Assembly (NCBI RefSeq): GCF_038452265.1
Contig: NZ_CP151843.1
Coordinates: forward strand, 1 to 64,000
Source of the DNA: Vibrio diazotrophicus
GTDB lineage: Bacteria > Pseudomonadota > Gammaproteobacteria > Enterobacterales > Vibrionaceae
DNA: 64,000 bases
Reading direction: 5' to 3'
Part shown: in pieces, positions 36,620-46,125 of the stretch
How positions within the stretch are numbered: the stretch's first letter is position 1
Layout of the letters: each line of letters starts with the position of its first letter
Translations under genes and position numbers: made by a program
Notes under the pieces: model-generated
Told to the model about the DNA's origin: nothing
Databases searched by the model: none
The model's input: only the letters and a program-made list of their open reading frames with translations

Positions 36620-37948
36620 TTAACCGATAATCATTTTGCCTAGTACATAGCCCAAACAGCTTGCACTGATAACACCTATTAAACCAACTGACATGAATGA
36701 GTGGTTGAAATACCACTTACCGATTTTCGTTGTACCTGTACTATCGAAGTTCACTGTTGCGATGTCTGATGGATAGTTCGGAATAAAGAAGTAACCGTAT
36801 AATGCTGGCATCAAACCAATCAGTAGTGCAGGCTCTAATCCCAGACCTAAACCTACAGGTAGCATCATACGTGCAACCGCTGCTTGAGAGTTCACCACTA
36901 CGGACACGATGAATAGCGCTAGCGCAAATGTCCATGGATAGTTGGTTACCATCTCCACAATACCGGACTTAAATTGAGGCATTGCGTATTGGAAATAAGT
37001 GTCAGACATCCATGCAATACCAAAGATTGCGATTGCCGCAACCATACCGGATTTAAACACCACGCCATTAGGCACGCCACGAGGGTCCGTTTTGGTTGCC
37101 AGTAGAATGATACCGCCGAAGCAGAGCATCATCATTTGAATCACAACCGCCATGCTGATCGGTTTTGCACCTTCGGTAATGGTTCTGATTTCTGGAACCA
37201 TCGCAATCAACACAATAACCAACAGTGAAAGGATAAACAGCAATACAGAGTTACGAGCAGCGGTTGGTAGCGTTTCATCTAGAGAGGTTGCGGTTGTGTT
37301 GAGAATCTTGTCGCGCCATACCGGATCAGCTAAGCGTTCTTGATAATCAGGGTCGTTCTCAAGCTCTTTACCACGTTTTAGGCTGTACAGAGACATCAGA
37401 AGCGTGCCGAATAATGTAGCAGGCACAGTGACCATTAGAACCGAAACGAGGGTGATGCTGTGGTTAATGTCCGAAAGTTGTGCAAGGTAATACACCACTG
37501 CCGCTGAAATTGGCGATGCCGTAATCGCAATTTGAGAAGCAACAGATGCCGCTGCCATAGGGCGTTCAGGACGGATACCATTTTTTAGTGCCACATCGCC
37601 GATAATTGGCATGATGGAATACACCGCATGACCCGTACCTAACATGAAGGTCATTGTGTAAGTCACAAACGGTGCAATCAAGGTGACACGTTTAGGGTTT
37701 TTACGCAGTAGACGTTCGGCCACTTGGAGCATGTATTTGAGACCGCCTGCTGCTTCAAGAATCGAAGCACAGGTAACCACAGCCAAAATGATAAGCATAA
37801 CGGTGATGGGTGGTGAAGTCGGTGGCATTTTGAAGACGAAGACTTCAATAACCAGACCGATACCGGATACAACCCCTAATCCTATACCGCCATAACGTGA
37901 ACCGATGTATAACATCAGCAACAGGAACATAAATTCGACATATAACAT
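36620..37948 (-). CDS. Anaerobic C4-dicarboxylate transporter, Dcu family (DcuB-like)
   Basis: A 442-aa membrane protein with about 12 segments. Segments such as GTGHAVYSIMPIIGDVA and GIRPERPMAAASVASQ, and the NPKRVTLIAPFVTY loop, match DcuA/DcuB antiporters, which exchange fumarate or malate for succinate. The GTGHAVY segment resembles DcuB more than DcuA, but ITASPISAAVVY is DcuA-like, so the subtype is uncertain. Monocistronic, with a terminator 20 bases after the stop. Confidence 0.88.
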   Translation of the reverse strand: MLYVEFMFLLLMLYIGSRYGGIGLGVVSGIGLVIEVFVFKMPPTSPPITVMLIILAVVTCASILEAAGGLKYMLQVAERLLRKNPKRVTLIAPFVTYTMTFMLGTGHAVYSIMPIIGDVALKNGIRPERPMAAASVASQIAITASPISAAVVYYLAQLSDINHSITLVSVLMVTVPATLFGTLLMSLYSLKRGKELENDPDYQERLADPVWRDKILNTTATSLDETLPTAARNSVLLFILSLLVIVLIAMVPEIRTITEGAKPISMAVVIQMMMLCFGGIILLATKTDPRGVPNGVVFKSGMVAAIAIFGIAWMSDTYFQYAMPQFKSGIVEMVTNYPWTFALALFIVSVVVNSQAAVARMMLPVGLGLGLEPALLIGLMPALYGYFFIPNYPSDIATVNFDSTGTTKIGKWYFNHSFMSVGLIGVISASCLGYVLGKMIIG

Positions 37949-38147
37949 ATCGGCGCTCTCTAAATTTGACTTATGAATGCCTACATTGTGTAACTAAATG
38001 TAATTAAAGTATGGAGTGCCGTTCACAGAAAAGTGTGCTCAAGTATTTGAATTATATGAATCTGATTTGGAGCACATTATTAGCCATAGAAGTGATGAAT
38101 AGATAAATGAAGTGTTATTGGAATGTATTGTAATCTCTCTGCGGATG

Positions 38148-38179
38148 TAAAAAAGCCAAGCGGTCTGCTTGGCTTTTTG
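38148..38179 (-). terminator. Terminator of nadE
   Basis: On the minus strand, AAAAAGCCAAG and CTTGGCTTTTTT pair around a seven-base loop. It follows the nadE stop. Confidence 0.85.
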
Positions 38180-38199
38180 CACAATTATTGAGCAAGCTG

Positions 38200-39030
38200 T
38201 TAGTCGTAAATCGTTGGGATAGGCTGACGCTTATGTTGAGTCGCTTTATAAATGGCCACCAAACGCTCAGAAGCTTCTTTAGAAACGGGTTTGCCTTCCA
38301 AGAAATCATCGATTTGGTCGTAAGTCAGATTCAGTGCATCTTCATCCGCTTTTTGTGGCGCAAGCTCTTCCAGATCCGCGGTAGGTGTTTTGTGAACCAG
38401 TAAATCAGGTGCACCAAGAGCCGCTGCCACTTGACGAACTTGGCGTTTACTCAAACCAAACAGAGGTGCTAGGTCGCATGCACCGTCACCAAACTTGGTG
38501 TAGAAACCAGTGATGTTTTCTGCGGAATGATCAGTACCTAATACTAAGCCGCCGACGTAGCCTGCGATTTCATATTGAGCCACCATGCGAGCACGTGCTT
38601 TTACGTTACCTTTTACAAAATCAAGCTTCTCTGCGTTAGCCGGAAGCAGACCTGTATGTGCTAAAGCTTCATGAGAAGCTGCATGCAAGCCGTCTACGCC
38701 AGCTTTAATGTTTACTGAAACAGAGTGCGTTGGTTTGATAAAAGATAAAGCCAATTGTGCTTCGTCTTCGTCTTTTTGTACGCCGTATGGCAAACGCACA
38801 GCGATAAACTGGTAATCATTCGAGTTGCTTTCTTTATTCAGCGCTTCAACAGCAAGCTGAGCCAAACGTCCGCAAGTTGTAGAGTCGATACCACCACTGA
38901 TACCAAGTACCAGAGATTTGCAGCCAGACTCTAGTAGTTTACGTTTTAGAAAAGCGACACGACGTTCGATTTCGAACTCTGGATCGATGCTAGGAAGTAC
39001 TCGCATCTCATCTCGAATCATTTGTTCCAT
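38200..39030 (-). CDS. nadE: NH3-dependent NAD+ synthetase
   Basis: Makes NAD+ from deamido-NAD+ using ATP and ammonia, the last step of NAD synthesis. The 276-aa protein has the P-loop pyrophosphatase motif LGISGGIDSTTCGRLAQ and the KGNVKARARMVAQYEIAG and GTDHSAEN segments. There is no glutaminase domain, so free ammonia is used. ATG 39030 has AAGGAAACCC directly before it; the frame is open to 39060. Divergent from a NadD-like gene of the same pathway. Confidence 0.95.
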   Translation of the reverse strand: MEQMIRDEMRVLPSIDPEFEIERRVAFLKRKLLESGCKSLVLGISGGIDSTTCGRLAQLAVEALNKESNSNDYQFIAVRLPYGVQKDEDEAQLALSFIKPTHSVSVNIKAGVDGLHAASHEALAHTGLLPANAEKLDFVKGNVKARARMVAQYEIAGYVGGLVLGTDHSAENITGFYTKFGDGACDLAPLFGLSKRQVRQVAAALGAPDLLVHKTPTADLEELAPQKADEDALNLTYDQIDDFLEGKPVSKEASERLVAIYKATQHKRQPIPTIYD

Positions 39031-39135
39031 TGGGTTTCCTTTTCCTGCAAGCATTAACAAACTTTCGTAGTATCATACCTCAATCATGCAATTAGAAAAC
39101 CGAGAATAGAGATTTCATTCTTAGTAGAGGTGAAG

Positions 39136-39648
39136 ATGGAAAAAATTGCTGTGTTTGGCAGTGCATTTAATCCACCGAGTTTGGGACACAAGAGTGTCAT
39201 TGATTCTTTGGATCACTTTGACCGCATTTTACTGGTACCAAGTATTTCCCATGCCTGGGGCAAGGAAATGTTGGATTACGATATCCGTTGCCAACTGATA
39301 GAAGCCTTCATCAAGGATATTGGTTCAAGCAAATTGACGCTGTGTAACATTGAACAGGAGTTGCTTACGCCGGGTAACAGCGTAACAACTTATGCAGTTT
39401 TAACAAAAGTTGAAGAAATTTTTCCGCAAGCTGACATCACGTTTGTGATTGGTCCTGATAATTTGCTCAACTTCGACAAATTCTACAAATCCTCCGAGAT
39501 TTTGCAGCGTTGGTCGATCATGGTTTGTCCGGAAAGAATACCTGTTCGTAGTACTGAGATAAGACGTCGGCTGTCAGATAACGCTGAAATTAGCGGTTTA
39601 ACGACCCCAAGTGTTGAAGGGTTATTGAAGCGCTTAAAAGTCTATTAG
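39136..39648 (+). CDS. Nicotinate-nucleotide adenylyltransferase-like protein
   Basis: A 170-aa nucleotidyltransferase of the NadD/CoaD fold. It has the GxFxPPxxGH-type motif GSAFNPPSLGHKSVI and the C-terminal VRSTEIRRRL motif (the ISSTxIR equivalent). It should adenylate nicotinate or nicotinamide mononucleotide. Shorter than standard NadD (about 210-220 aa). The essential nadD of Vibrio is expected elsewhere beside holA, so this may be a second copy. AGAGG precedes the ATG. Confidence 0.8.
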   Translation: MEKIAVFGSAFNPPSLGHKSVIDSLDHFDRILLVPSISHAWGKEMLDYDIRCQLIEAFIKDIGSSKLTLCNIEQELLTPGNSVTTYAVLTKVEEIFPQADITFVIGPDNLLNFDKFYKSSEILQRWSIMVCPERIPVRSTEIRRRLSDNAEISGLTTPSVEGLLKRLKVY

Positions 39649-39684
39649 AAAATCAGCGCTCCAAGAGGTCGGAGCAGCTGTTTA

Positions 39685-40176
39685 ATGAAATCCTTTGCTA
39701 CATGTATTTTGTTGCTATTGGTTTCAAATTTGGCAAGTGCATGCGAATCCTTTGTGTATAAAGATCCATCGCACGAGCCTTTTGAAACGATAGAGCTATC
39801 AGACAGTCGTGTACTTTGTATCTCGTTCATGAACGGGTTGGAGTATGCTTCTGACAAACTCTTTGAATTAGATTTCTTTAACGATAAAGAAATCATTAGT
39901 GACTACTGGGGACAGTGGGGATTCGAGCGAGAAGATGAACCGTTGTTTACCCATAAGATTGCCCACAGTTACATCGGTGTCGGTGTATGGATGCCTCCAA
40001 AGCTCTTAGAAGAGCAGGCCGAGATGTCTACGGAAGAGTGGTTAAAAAGCCATGGTTTATTGTTGAGCTTAGGTTTCGGCAGTAAGAAAAAAGGCGAACC
40101 GCGTATGCGAATGGATTATCGTTGGCATGAAGACTACGAAGTCGACCTAATGATGCATATAGAAGTGCCATTTTAA
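39685..40176 (+). CDS. Secreted protein of unknown function
   Basis: A 163-aa protein with a signal peptide (MKSFATCILLLLVSNLASA) followed directly by Cys-Glu-Ser. It could be a lipoprotein with a weak lipobox (ASAC) or a plain periplasmic protein. The mature part is acidic (EPFETIELSDSR; EEQAEMSTEEW). I recognise no family. A strong terminator lies just after it. The 36-base gap from the NadD-like gene suggests co-transcription, which may be incidental. Confidence 0.6.
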   Translation: MKSFATCILLLLVSNLASACESFVYKDPSHEPFETIELSDSRVLCISFMNGLEYASDKLFELDFFNDKEIISDYWGQWGFEREDEPLFTHKIAHSYIGVGVWMPPKLLEEQAEMSTEEWLKSHGLLLSLGFGSKKKGEPRMRMDYRWHEDYEVDLMMHIEVPF

Positions 40177-40188
40177 TTTGAAGTTTAC

Positions 40189-40220
40189 GAAAAAGAGTCA
40201 TCCTAGGATGACTCTTTTTT
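40189..40220. terminator. Bidirectional terminator
   Basis: AAAAAGAGTCATCC and GGATGACTCTTTTTT form a perfect stem of about 14 bp with a TA loop, between two convergent genes. Confidence 0.9.
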
Positions 40221-40273
40221 ATATCCGGTTAAGCTAAATCAGTTTAAACAAAATCCGTTTAAACCAAATGTTG

Positions 40274-42271
40274 CTATGTGAGTTTGAACTCGGCGAGTTG
40301 CTGTTTCACGGAGTCTGCTTCTTTGTTGTAGCTGCTTACTATGTCGTTTAACTGCGTCGCAAGTGCACCCGTGTTTTGCGCAATTTCTGCCAACACATCG
40401 ACATCTCGGTCAACATCTTCACTTGCCTTCGATTGCTCAACTGTCGAATTGGCAATACTCGTGATGTGAGTGTTCACTTCCTCAATGACGCTTTCTAATT
40501 CAGCAACACTTGTGTTCACTGTCGACACTGATTCGAAAGTCGAATGAGTCGCCTGACGGCTCTTTTCCATAAAGCTCACTGCCGTGTTGGTGTTGCTCGA
40601 CATGTTACTCAACAACTGACTAATGTGTTCGGTGGCTTCTTTGCTTCGTTGCGCCAAATCTCGAACTTCTGAAGAAACAACCGCAAAACCTCGGCCATGT
40701 TCTCCAGCTCTTGCTGCTTCGATAGCGGCGTTAAGCGCGAGCAGGTTTGTTTGCTCAGAAATACTGCTGATGGTGTCGACTATCTTACTCACGCTCATCG
40801 CGTCTTTTTCTAGGCTTTGCATACAGATCTGAGTTTGTTCAATTTGCTCAACCAAAGCTTCTACCGCCTTAAACGAAGATTGGCTTTGGTTTTGGCAAGT
40901 GATGACTTTCTGAGTCATCGTATTGGTTTCATCAAGTGCACGCTCTGACGATTGTGCAATTTCAACGCTCGATTGAGACAACTCAGTCATAGCCGCTGCA
41001 ATGTTGTCACATTTGGCTGTGGTTGCCTGACTGCTTTGAGAAAGATCTTGAGAGCTCTGAATGATAAGTTTCAGGCGTTCAGCACTATGATCGTTGGCAT
41101 CGGTAACGTCGCTTAATAGATTACGAATGCTGGTGGTTAAGCCATTCACACTTTGAGATATATGCGAAATTTCATCTTGTCCGTCTGATGCCAGCGATAC
41201 ACTCAAGTCTCTGTTGCTAGACATAAGCGCCAGTTTCTTAGTCAAGCTTCCCACACGACTTCTTAGAGTGTGTACCGAAGTATAGAGTCCGAATACTAAA
41301 ATAAACCCAATGATAATACTCAAGGCAATAATAATGGTTTCGTTGGTTTTGGCCTGTGTTGATTGCTGACTTGATATTGTCATCATCTGACCTTGGATGG
41401 TGTTTCTTAATTGGTTTATCAAACCAATTCGCTCTGTCGCAGCACCAAACCACTCCGTTGGTTTAGGTCCTTGTAAGCTATCCAGTTGACTAGCCTGATT
41501 CAGATAGCTTTGTTGAATTTGCTCTACATTTTTCCAAATGGGCGAGTTCTTGGCATCGCTGAGTTGTTGAATAAACTCAGAAGGCATTGTTAGTAAAGCC
41601 GAGCGTTCAGCGTATTTACCCGAAGAGATGTAGTCACTAATTGCAGTGTATTGAGCCGCATTTGATTTTTGACTGGCAAACGCTCCGTTCAGCGCCCCAC
41701 GAACTTGTCCTGCTCGTTCTTTCATTATGACTACCGAAATCAGTGAGCTACCGAGCTCTGATACGTTGGCATCATCAATCGTTCCCAGTAGCACTCGTGC
41801 ATTATCAATTGCGAGCTGGTTAAGATTCGAATAATAAGCAAAAGGAGAGATTTTAGGCTGAAGTGCATCCACCTGCTTTCGAACTTCGGCCAAAGATTGA
41901 AGCTGGGTGTTTATGTCGGATTTAATTTTGTCAGCGAAGGCTTTTGCAATGTAAGTCGGGGTGAAGCTTTGCAGGGCTTTAACGTGAGTATCAGATTGAA
42001 TGCGTTGCTTATTTAACGCTTCAACTTGGGCACCCTGGCCTTTTGAGCCTAAAACGCCCGCGGTTAATCCACGTTCGACTGCCAAATTGTGAGCGAGATT
42101 ATCGTATAAGAGTATGAGTTGGACAGTCTCTTGATCATGCTCAGCAATATTTACGCGTTTATTTAAATCGAGAATATTTGACACGGCTAATGTCAACGCT
42201 ATGAGTATTGGGACACCGGCTATGACGGTTACAACTAAGTACAAAGGAAAGAGTTTTAACAGTTTCTTCAT
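40274..42271 (-). CDS. Methyl-accepting chemotaxis protein with nitrate/nitrite-sensor (NIT) domain
   Basis: A 665-aa chemoreceptor. A membrane segment at 9-31 is followed by a long helical periplasmic domain carrying the NIT pattern LAVERGLTAGVLGSKGQGA and a matching VIMKERAGQVRGALNGAF region, then a second membrane segment near 316-336, HAMP, and the MCP signalling domain with EQTNLLALNAAIEAARAGEHGRGFAVVSSEVR. NIT domains sense nitrate or nitrite in some proteins; here this is only a family inference. Confidence 0.9.
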   Translation of the reverse strand: MKKLLKLFPLYLVVTVIAGVPILIALTLAVSNILDLNKRVNIAEHDQETVQLILLYDNLAHNLAVERGLTAGVLGSKGQGAQVEALNKQRIQSDTHVKALQSFTPTYIAKAFADKIKSDINTQLQSLAEVRKQVDALQPKISPFAYYSNLNQLAIDNARVLLGTIDDANVSELGSSLISVVIMKERAGQVRGALNGAFASQKSNAAQYTAISDYISSGKYAERSALLTMPSEFIQQLSDAKNSPIWKNVEQIQQSYLNQASQLDSLQGPKPTEWFGAATERIGLINQLRNTIQGQMMTISSQQSTQAKTNETIIIALSIIIGFILVFGLYTSVHTLRSRVGSLTKKLALMSSNRDLSVSLASDGQDEISHISQSVNGLTTSIRNLLSDVTDANDHSAERLKLIIQSSQDLSQSSQATTAKCDNIAAAMTELSQSSVEIAQSSERALDETNTMTQKVITCQNQSQSSFKAVEALVEQIEQTQICMQSLEKDAMSVSKIVDTISSISEQTNLLALNAAIEAARAGEHGRGFAVVSSEVRDLAQRSKEATEHISQLLSNMSSNTNTAVSFMEKSRQATHSTFESVSTVNTSVAELESVIEEVNTHITSIANSTVEQSKASEDVDRDVDVLAEIAQNTGALATQLNDIVSSYNKEADSVKQQLAEFKLT

Positions 42272-42495
42272 TGTATTCCCTTACAAATGGAGTGGTTCAA
42301 CTGACTGAATTTATTATTTTAGATGACAGTAAAATATTTGCTGTGCATTCACATGCATTTCTACAGTTGTACGGTAAAAAGTAGAGGCTAAAGCTGAATA
42401 ATGTTCAGCAAAAAAAGTGCCATAGGTAACATTGCGACTATATGGAATGTGCTACGCTAAAGTTGCATTTAGAGATAACTATAATGAGGCTGTAA

Positions 42496-44034
42496 ATGGA
42501 TTTATTTGCTGACATGCGTGGCAGCTCGGTGTCTGAGATAAAAGAACCCCAACTGGTTGTTAAAACGTGGAAAGTTTTATTGGTGGATGATGACCAAGAA
42601 ATGCATCAAGTCACCAAGTTGGCACTTAGCGGTTTCTTATTTCAGGATCGCCCACTTGAATTGATTTCAGCTTTATCTGGCGACGAAGCGCGTAAAGTCA
42701 TGGAAGACCGTGACGATGTGGCTTTAGCTTTGATCGACGTGGTGATGGAAAGTGAACACGCAGGCCTCGAATTAGTTCGTTACATCCGCGAACATCTCAA
42801 CAATAAAATGACTCGTCTGGTATTAAGGACGGGGCAGGCTGGTCAGGCACCGGAAGATAAAGTCATTCAAGAATATGAGATTGATGACTACAAAGAGAAA
42901 ACCGAACTGACTACGCAGAAGCTACGTACGCTGCTTTACTCTATGCTCAGATCTTATCGAGACTTGTGTCTGATTGAAGAACAAAAGCAAGGGCTTAGCC
43001 GCGTGATTGAAGCATCGGCCAAGGTACAAAACACCACAACCCTTAAAACCTACGCATCCTCTGTTTTGAGTCAAATGACCTCTTTGCTGAAACTTAATGC
43101 CTCGGCTTTCTACTGCATTGTCAAACCTCGTAGCGAAGGGGAAGAAGCCCGCCCGTTTACGCTAGCGGCGACAGGTGAGTATGTTGACTGCTATCAGGAT
43201 TGTGCGTTTGAAGTGTTACCTGAAGATGTCGTTAAACGTTGTCGAAAAGTGCTTGAAACCAAGCAGTCTGAAGATTTCGGTAAAGCTTATATTTGTTATC
43301 TTCACGATGAGCGGGGCGCCGATAACCTCCTCTATGTGAACCTGAATGAAGAACTGTCAGAACTGGATAAACAGCTGCTGCAAATTTATATGTACAACAT
43401 AGGGTTAACCTTCGAAAAAATTAACCTTATGGAAGATCTCAAAGAGACATCTAAAGAGTTGGTATACAACTTGGCAAACGCAGTAGAAGCACGCAGCAAA
43501 GAAACAGGAGCACATGTACAAAGGGTCTCTCTGTTCTGTGAAAAACTCGCGCTTTTGTATGGTTTATCCGAGTCAGAAGCTACGCTTATCCGCAGTGCTT
43601 CTCCTTTACATGATGTTGGCAAAGTGGCTATTCCTGATAGCATCTTGCATAAGCCCGGAAAACTGAATGCTGAAGAATGGGCTGAAATGCAAAAGCATGT
43701 CGAATACGGTGTTGATATTCTGAGTAAATCGAAACGGCCATTGATGGTTGTGGCGAAGGAAATTGCCGCAACTCACCATGAGAAATGGAATGGTGAAGGG
43801 TACCCTAACAAGCTTAAAGGCGAAAACATTCCGATTTGTGGCCGCATTACCGCGTTGGCGGATGTGTTTGACGCGCTAGGTGCTAAGCGTGTTTACAAAG
43901 AAGCGTGGTCAGATGAAGAGATTAAGCGCGAGTTGCTGGCGCAAAGAGGCCAGCATTTTGAACCTAAACTGGTCGATCTTCTCCTCGATAACTGGGATGC
44001 ATTCGTAGAAATAAGATCGACCTGGCCAGATTAA
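42496..44034 (+). CDS. Response regulator with DUF3369 and HD-GYP c-di-GMP phosphodiesterase domain
   Basis: A 512-aa three-domain protein. The N-terminal receiver has the acidic pocket DDD (31-33) and phospho-acceptor Asp81 in ALIDVVM. A DUF3369 middle domain (about 165-310) follows. The HD-GYP domain has the catalytic HD at 372-373 (HDVGKVAIPD), HHEKWNGEGYP (427-437) and DVFDAL, so it should break down c-di-GMP. The gene ends head-on with a histidine kinase, sharing TTAA for both stop codons, which suggests the pair form one signalling system. Confidence 0.93.
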   Translation: MDLFADMRGSSVSEIKEPQLVVKTWKVLLVDDDQEMHQVTKLALSGFLFQDRPLELISALSGDEARKVMEDRDDVALALIDVVMESEHAGLELVRYIREHLNNKMTRLVLRTGQAGQAPEDKVIQEYEIDDYKEKTELTTQKLRTLLYSMLRSYRDLCLIEEQKQGLSRVIEASAKVQNTTTLKTYASSVLSQMTSLLKLNASAFYCIVKPRSEGEEARPFTLAATGEYVDCYQDCAFEVLPEDVVKRCRKVLETKQSEDFGKAYICYLHDERGADNLLYVNLNEELSELDKQLLQIYMYNIGLTFEKINLMEDLKETSKELVYNLANAVEARSKETGAHVQRVSLFCEKLALLYGLSESEATLIRSASPLHDVGKVAIPDSILHKPGKLNAEEWAEMQKHVEYGVDILSKSKRPLMVVAKEIAATHHEKWNGEGYPNKLKGENIPICGRITALADVFDALGAKRVYKEAWSDEEIKRELLAQRGQHFEPKLVDLLLDNWDAFVEIRSTWPD

Positions 44035-45965
44035 TCTTTCGCTTCCTGAATCAGGACTTTGGGCATGGTAAAGGTATAGTGCACACCTTGCCCAATGTCA
44101 GATTCAAACTGAAGATCGCCCTTAAGCTTCTTCTTCAACAGGTTAAAGACCAAGTTTAACCCCAGTCCCGAGCCGCCCACGCCCCGTTTAGTTGTGAAGA
44201 AAGGTTCAAAAATCTTCTGATGCAACTCAGGGGCAACACCACAGCCGTTGTCCCGATACTCCAAAACGATGTTGTCATCCTGTTCGTAGAAATGAATAAC
44301 AATGCTTGGTTGCGAAACGTCTTTAAAGGCGTGGTTCAGGCTATTCATGATCAGGTTAGTCAGAATCTGAGTCATCACGCCGGGCAGGCTGGTCATCATC
44401 AACTGCTCATTACCTTGAATTTGAGGCTCAACCGGTATTTTCCTCGTTTCTGAATGCAGACTGGCAATCAGAGCCTCAATAACCTGATGAATACGGAACT
44501 GGCTGCGTTGCTCAGATACTTGATCCACGGCGGTTTGTTTGAAGTCTCGGACTAACTTGGCGGCACGATTCAGATTACTTTCTAATAAGCTACTGCTGTC
44601 TGCGAGACGCTGCATTAGTTCGCTAAACTGAGTGCTGGTCAGGGTTTGCGAGGCGAATGCTGAGTTTAATTCATTTTTCACTTCCTGAATCACAGAGGTG
44701 GCAGTCACTGCAATCCCTAGCGGTGTGTTTACTTCATGTGCGACGCCTGCGACAAGGCCACCCAAAGCCGCCAGTTTTTCAGACTCGATCAATTGATCTT
44801 GTGTGCGTTGAAGGTGTTCCATGCTTTGTTTCAAGTCGCTAGTTCGTTCGTCTACGGTTTTCTCCAAGTTAAAGTTCAGCGTCTGTAACTCTAACTGAGT
44901 TGATTTGAGCTGAGTAATGTTGATGGTGGTACCACGATAACCGATAAACTTGTCATTCTCGTAACGAGCTATGCCCTGAAACATCATGTAGATGTCATAG
45001 CCGTCAATCTTTAGGTGTTGTTCACACTTGGAAAAATCTTGCTTGGTTTCTAAAGCGCGAAGCAGCTCTGTGACATCAACAAACCAAGGGATTTGAGCGA
45101 ACGTAGGGCGGGTAAACTCATCAATTTCGAGCATCTCACGCATAGGTTCAGAGATATAAGTCAGATACCCTTCCATATTGGTTTCCCACAACCAGTCTGA
45201 AGACACCTGGGTAAAATCAGCAAAGCGTTCTTGCTCGAATTTAATATTGCGATAAAGGGTTGTGACATTACTGGTGATGGCGTTGGTCTCTTCGGCCAGC
45301 CAATCCAGCTCATCGTCTTTTTCCATGATCCATTTTTTGTGTTCCAGTGATAGCTTTTCTGCTGGATGACGAGGGTTATATTTACGCAAATAATGGGCAA
45401 CAGCAAAAATTCGGCGGTTGATGCTTTCATGGAAGACCATAAGTATCACAGCACAGACAAACAAGGTTTTAGCCGCATTCACTAGCAGCGTGATGATGAA
45501 CTGCTTGATGAGGTCGTTATAAATTTCTTGCGCACTAGATTCGATGTAAATTGTGCCCAGTTGCTGCATTTGACCACTATCAGGATTGATGTGCTTCAAA
45601 GGGTAGGTGCTGGTTACCACACTATCGACAACGGGTGTTCCCGCTTCAAATTTGTATTTGCCTGATTCTATTCTCAGGTAATTCAATTTAGGCAGCTCAA
45701 CTAGGCTATCCAGGCGATGTTGCAGCAGCACCAAATCGTAATCCCATAAGGAAGCGGAAAGGAGTTCGGAGTGGATAACTTCAATCTCATGATGGCGTTG
45801 GTCGACATCATTAAATTCGCTTTTGTAGTCAAAGTAGGTTTGTGCCAAAGTCGCAACCAGTGTTACGGCACCGCTGAGCAAAACTAAAATAATGATAATT
45901 CTTCGGCCAATACGGCTATAAAACGGGTTGTTGTCACTTTCGATGAATTGCCGGCTCTTATTCAT
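44031..45965 (-). CDS. Membrane sensor histidine kinase with PAS domain
   Basis: A 644-aa kinase. Two membrane segments (about 21-43 and 158-180) enclose a periplasmic sensor. A cytoplasmic PAS domain (DWLWETNMEGYLTYISEP; PAC-like region YRGTTINITQL) is followed by a coiled coil, the dimerisation box with the phospho-histidine in GVAHEVNTPLG, and the HATPase with NLIMNSLNHAF, DNGCGV and GGSGLGL. There is no receiver domain. Probable partners are the HD-GYP regulator (tail-to-tail overlap) and the periplasmic binding protein encoded divergently upstream. Confidence 0.92.
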   Translation of the reverse strand: MNKSRQFIESDNNPFYSRIGRRIIIILVLLSGAVTLVATLAQTYFDYKSEFNDVDQRHHEIEVIHSELLSASLWDYDLVLLQHRLDSLVELPKLNYLRIESGKYKFEAGTPVVDSVVTSTYPLKHINPDSGQMQQLGTIYIESSAQEIYNDLIKQFIITLLVNAAKTLFVCAVILMVFHESINRRIFAVAHYLRKYNPRHPAEKLSLEHKKWIMEKDDELDWLAEETNAITSNVTTLYRNIKFEQERFADFTQVSSDWLWETNMEGYLTYISEPMREMLEIDEFTRPTFAQIPWFVDVTELLRALETKQDFSKCEQHLKIDGYDIYMMFQGIARYENDKFIGYRGTTINITQLKSTQLELQTLNFNLEKTVDERTSDLKQSMEHLQRTQDQLIESEKLAALGGLVAGVAHEVNTPLGIAVTATSVIQEVKNELNSAFASQTLTSTQFSELMQRLADSSSLLESNLNRAAKLVRDFKQTAVDQVSEQRSQFRIHQVIEALIASLHSETRKIPVEPQIQGNEQLMMTSLPGVMTQILTNLIMNSLNHAFKDVSQPSIVIHFYEQDDNIVLEYRDNGCGVAPELHQKIFEPFFTTKRGVGGSGLGLNLVFNLLKKKLKGDLQFESDIGQGVHYTFTMPKVLIQEAKD

Positions 45966-46125
45966 TAAGCATTCCCTTTCTACTTGAAGTCCGATCTACC
46001 TAAAGTTGCAGTAGTTTTATTTTGAGTTTTTAACTAAAGGATGATCCCAGTATAGAAGGTCTGACTCTGGTAATTGGCGAAGTTCGTCTAAACTTAAAAA
46101 ATAATAAGATATGAAGGCGTTAACT

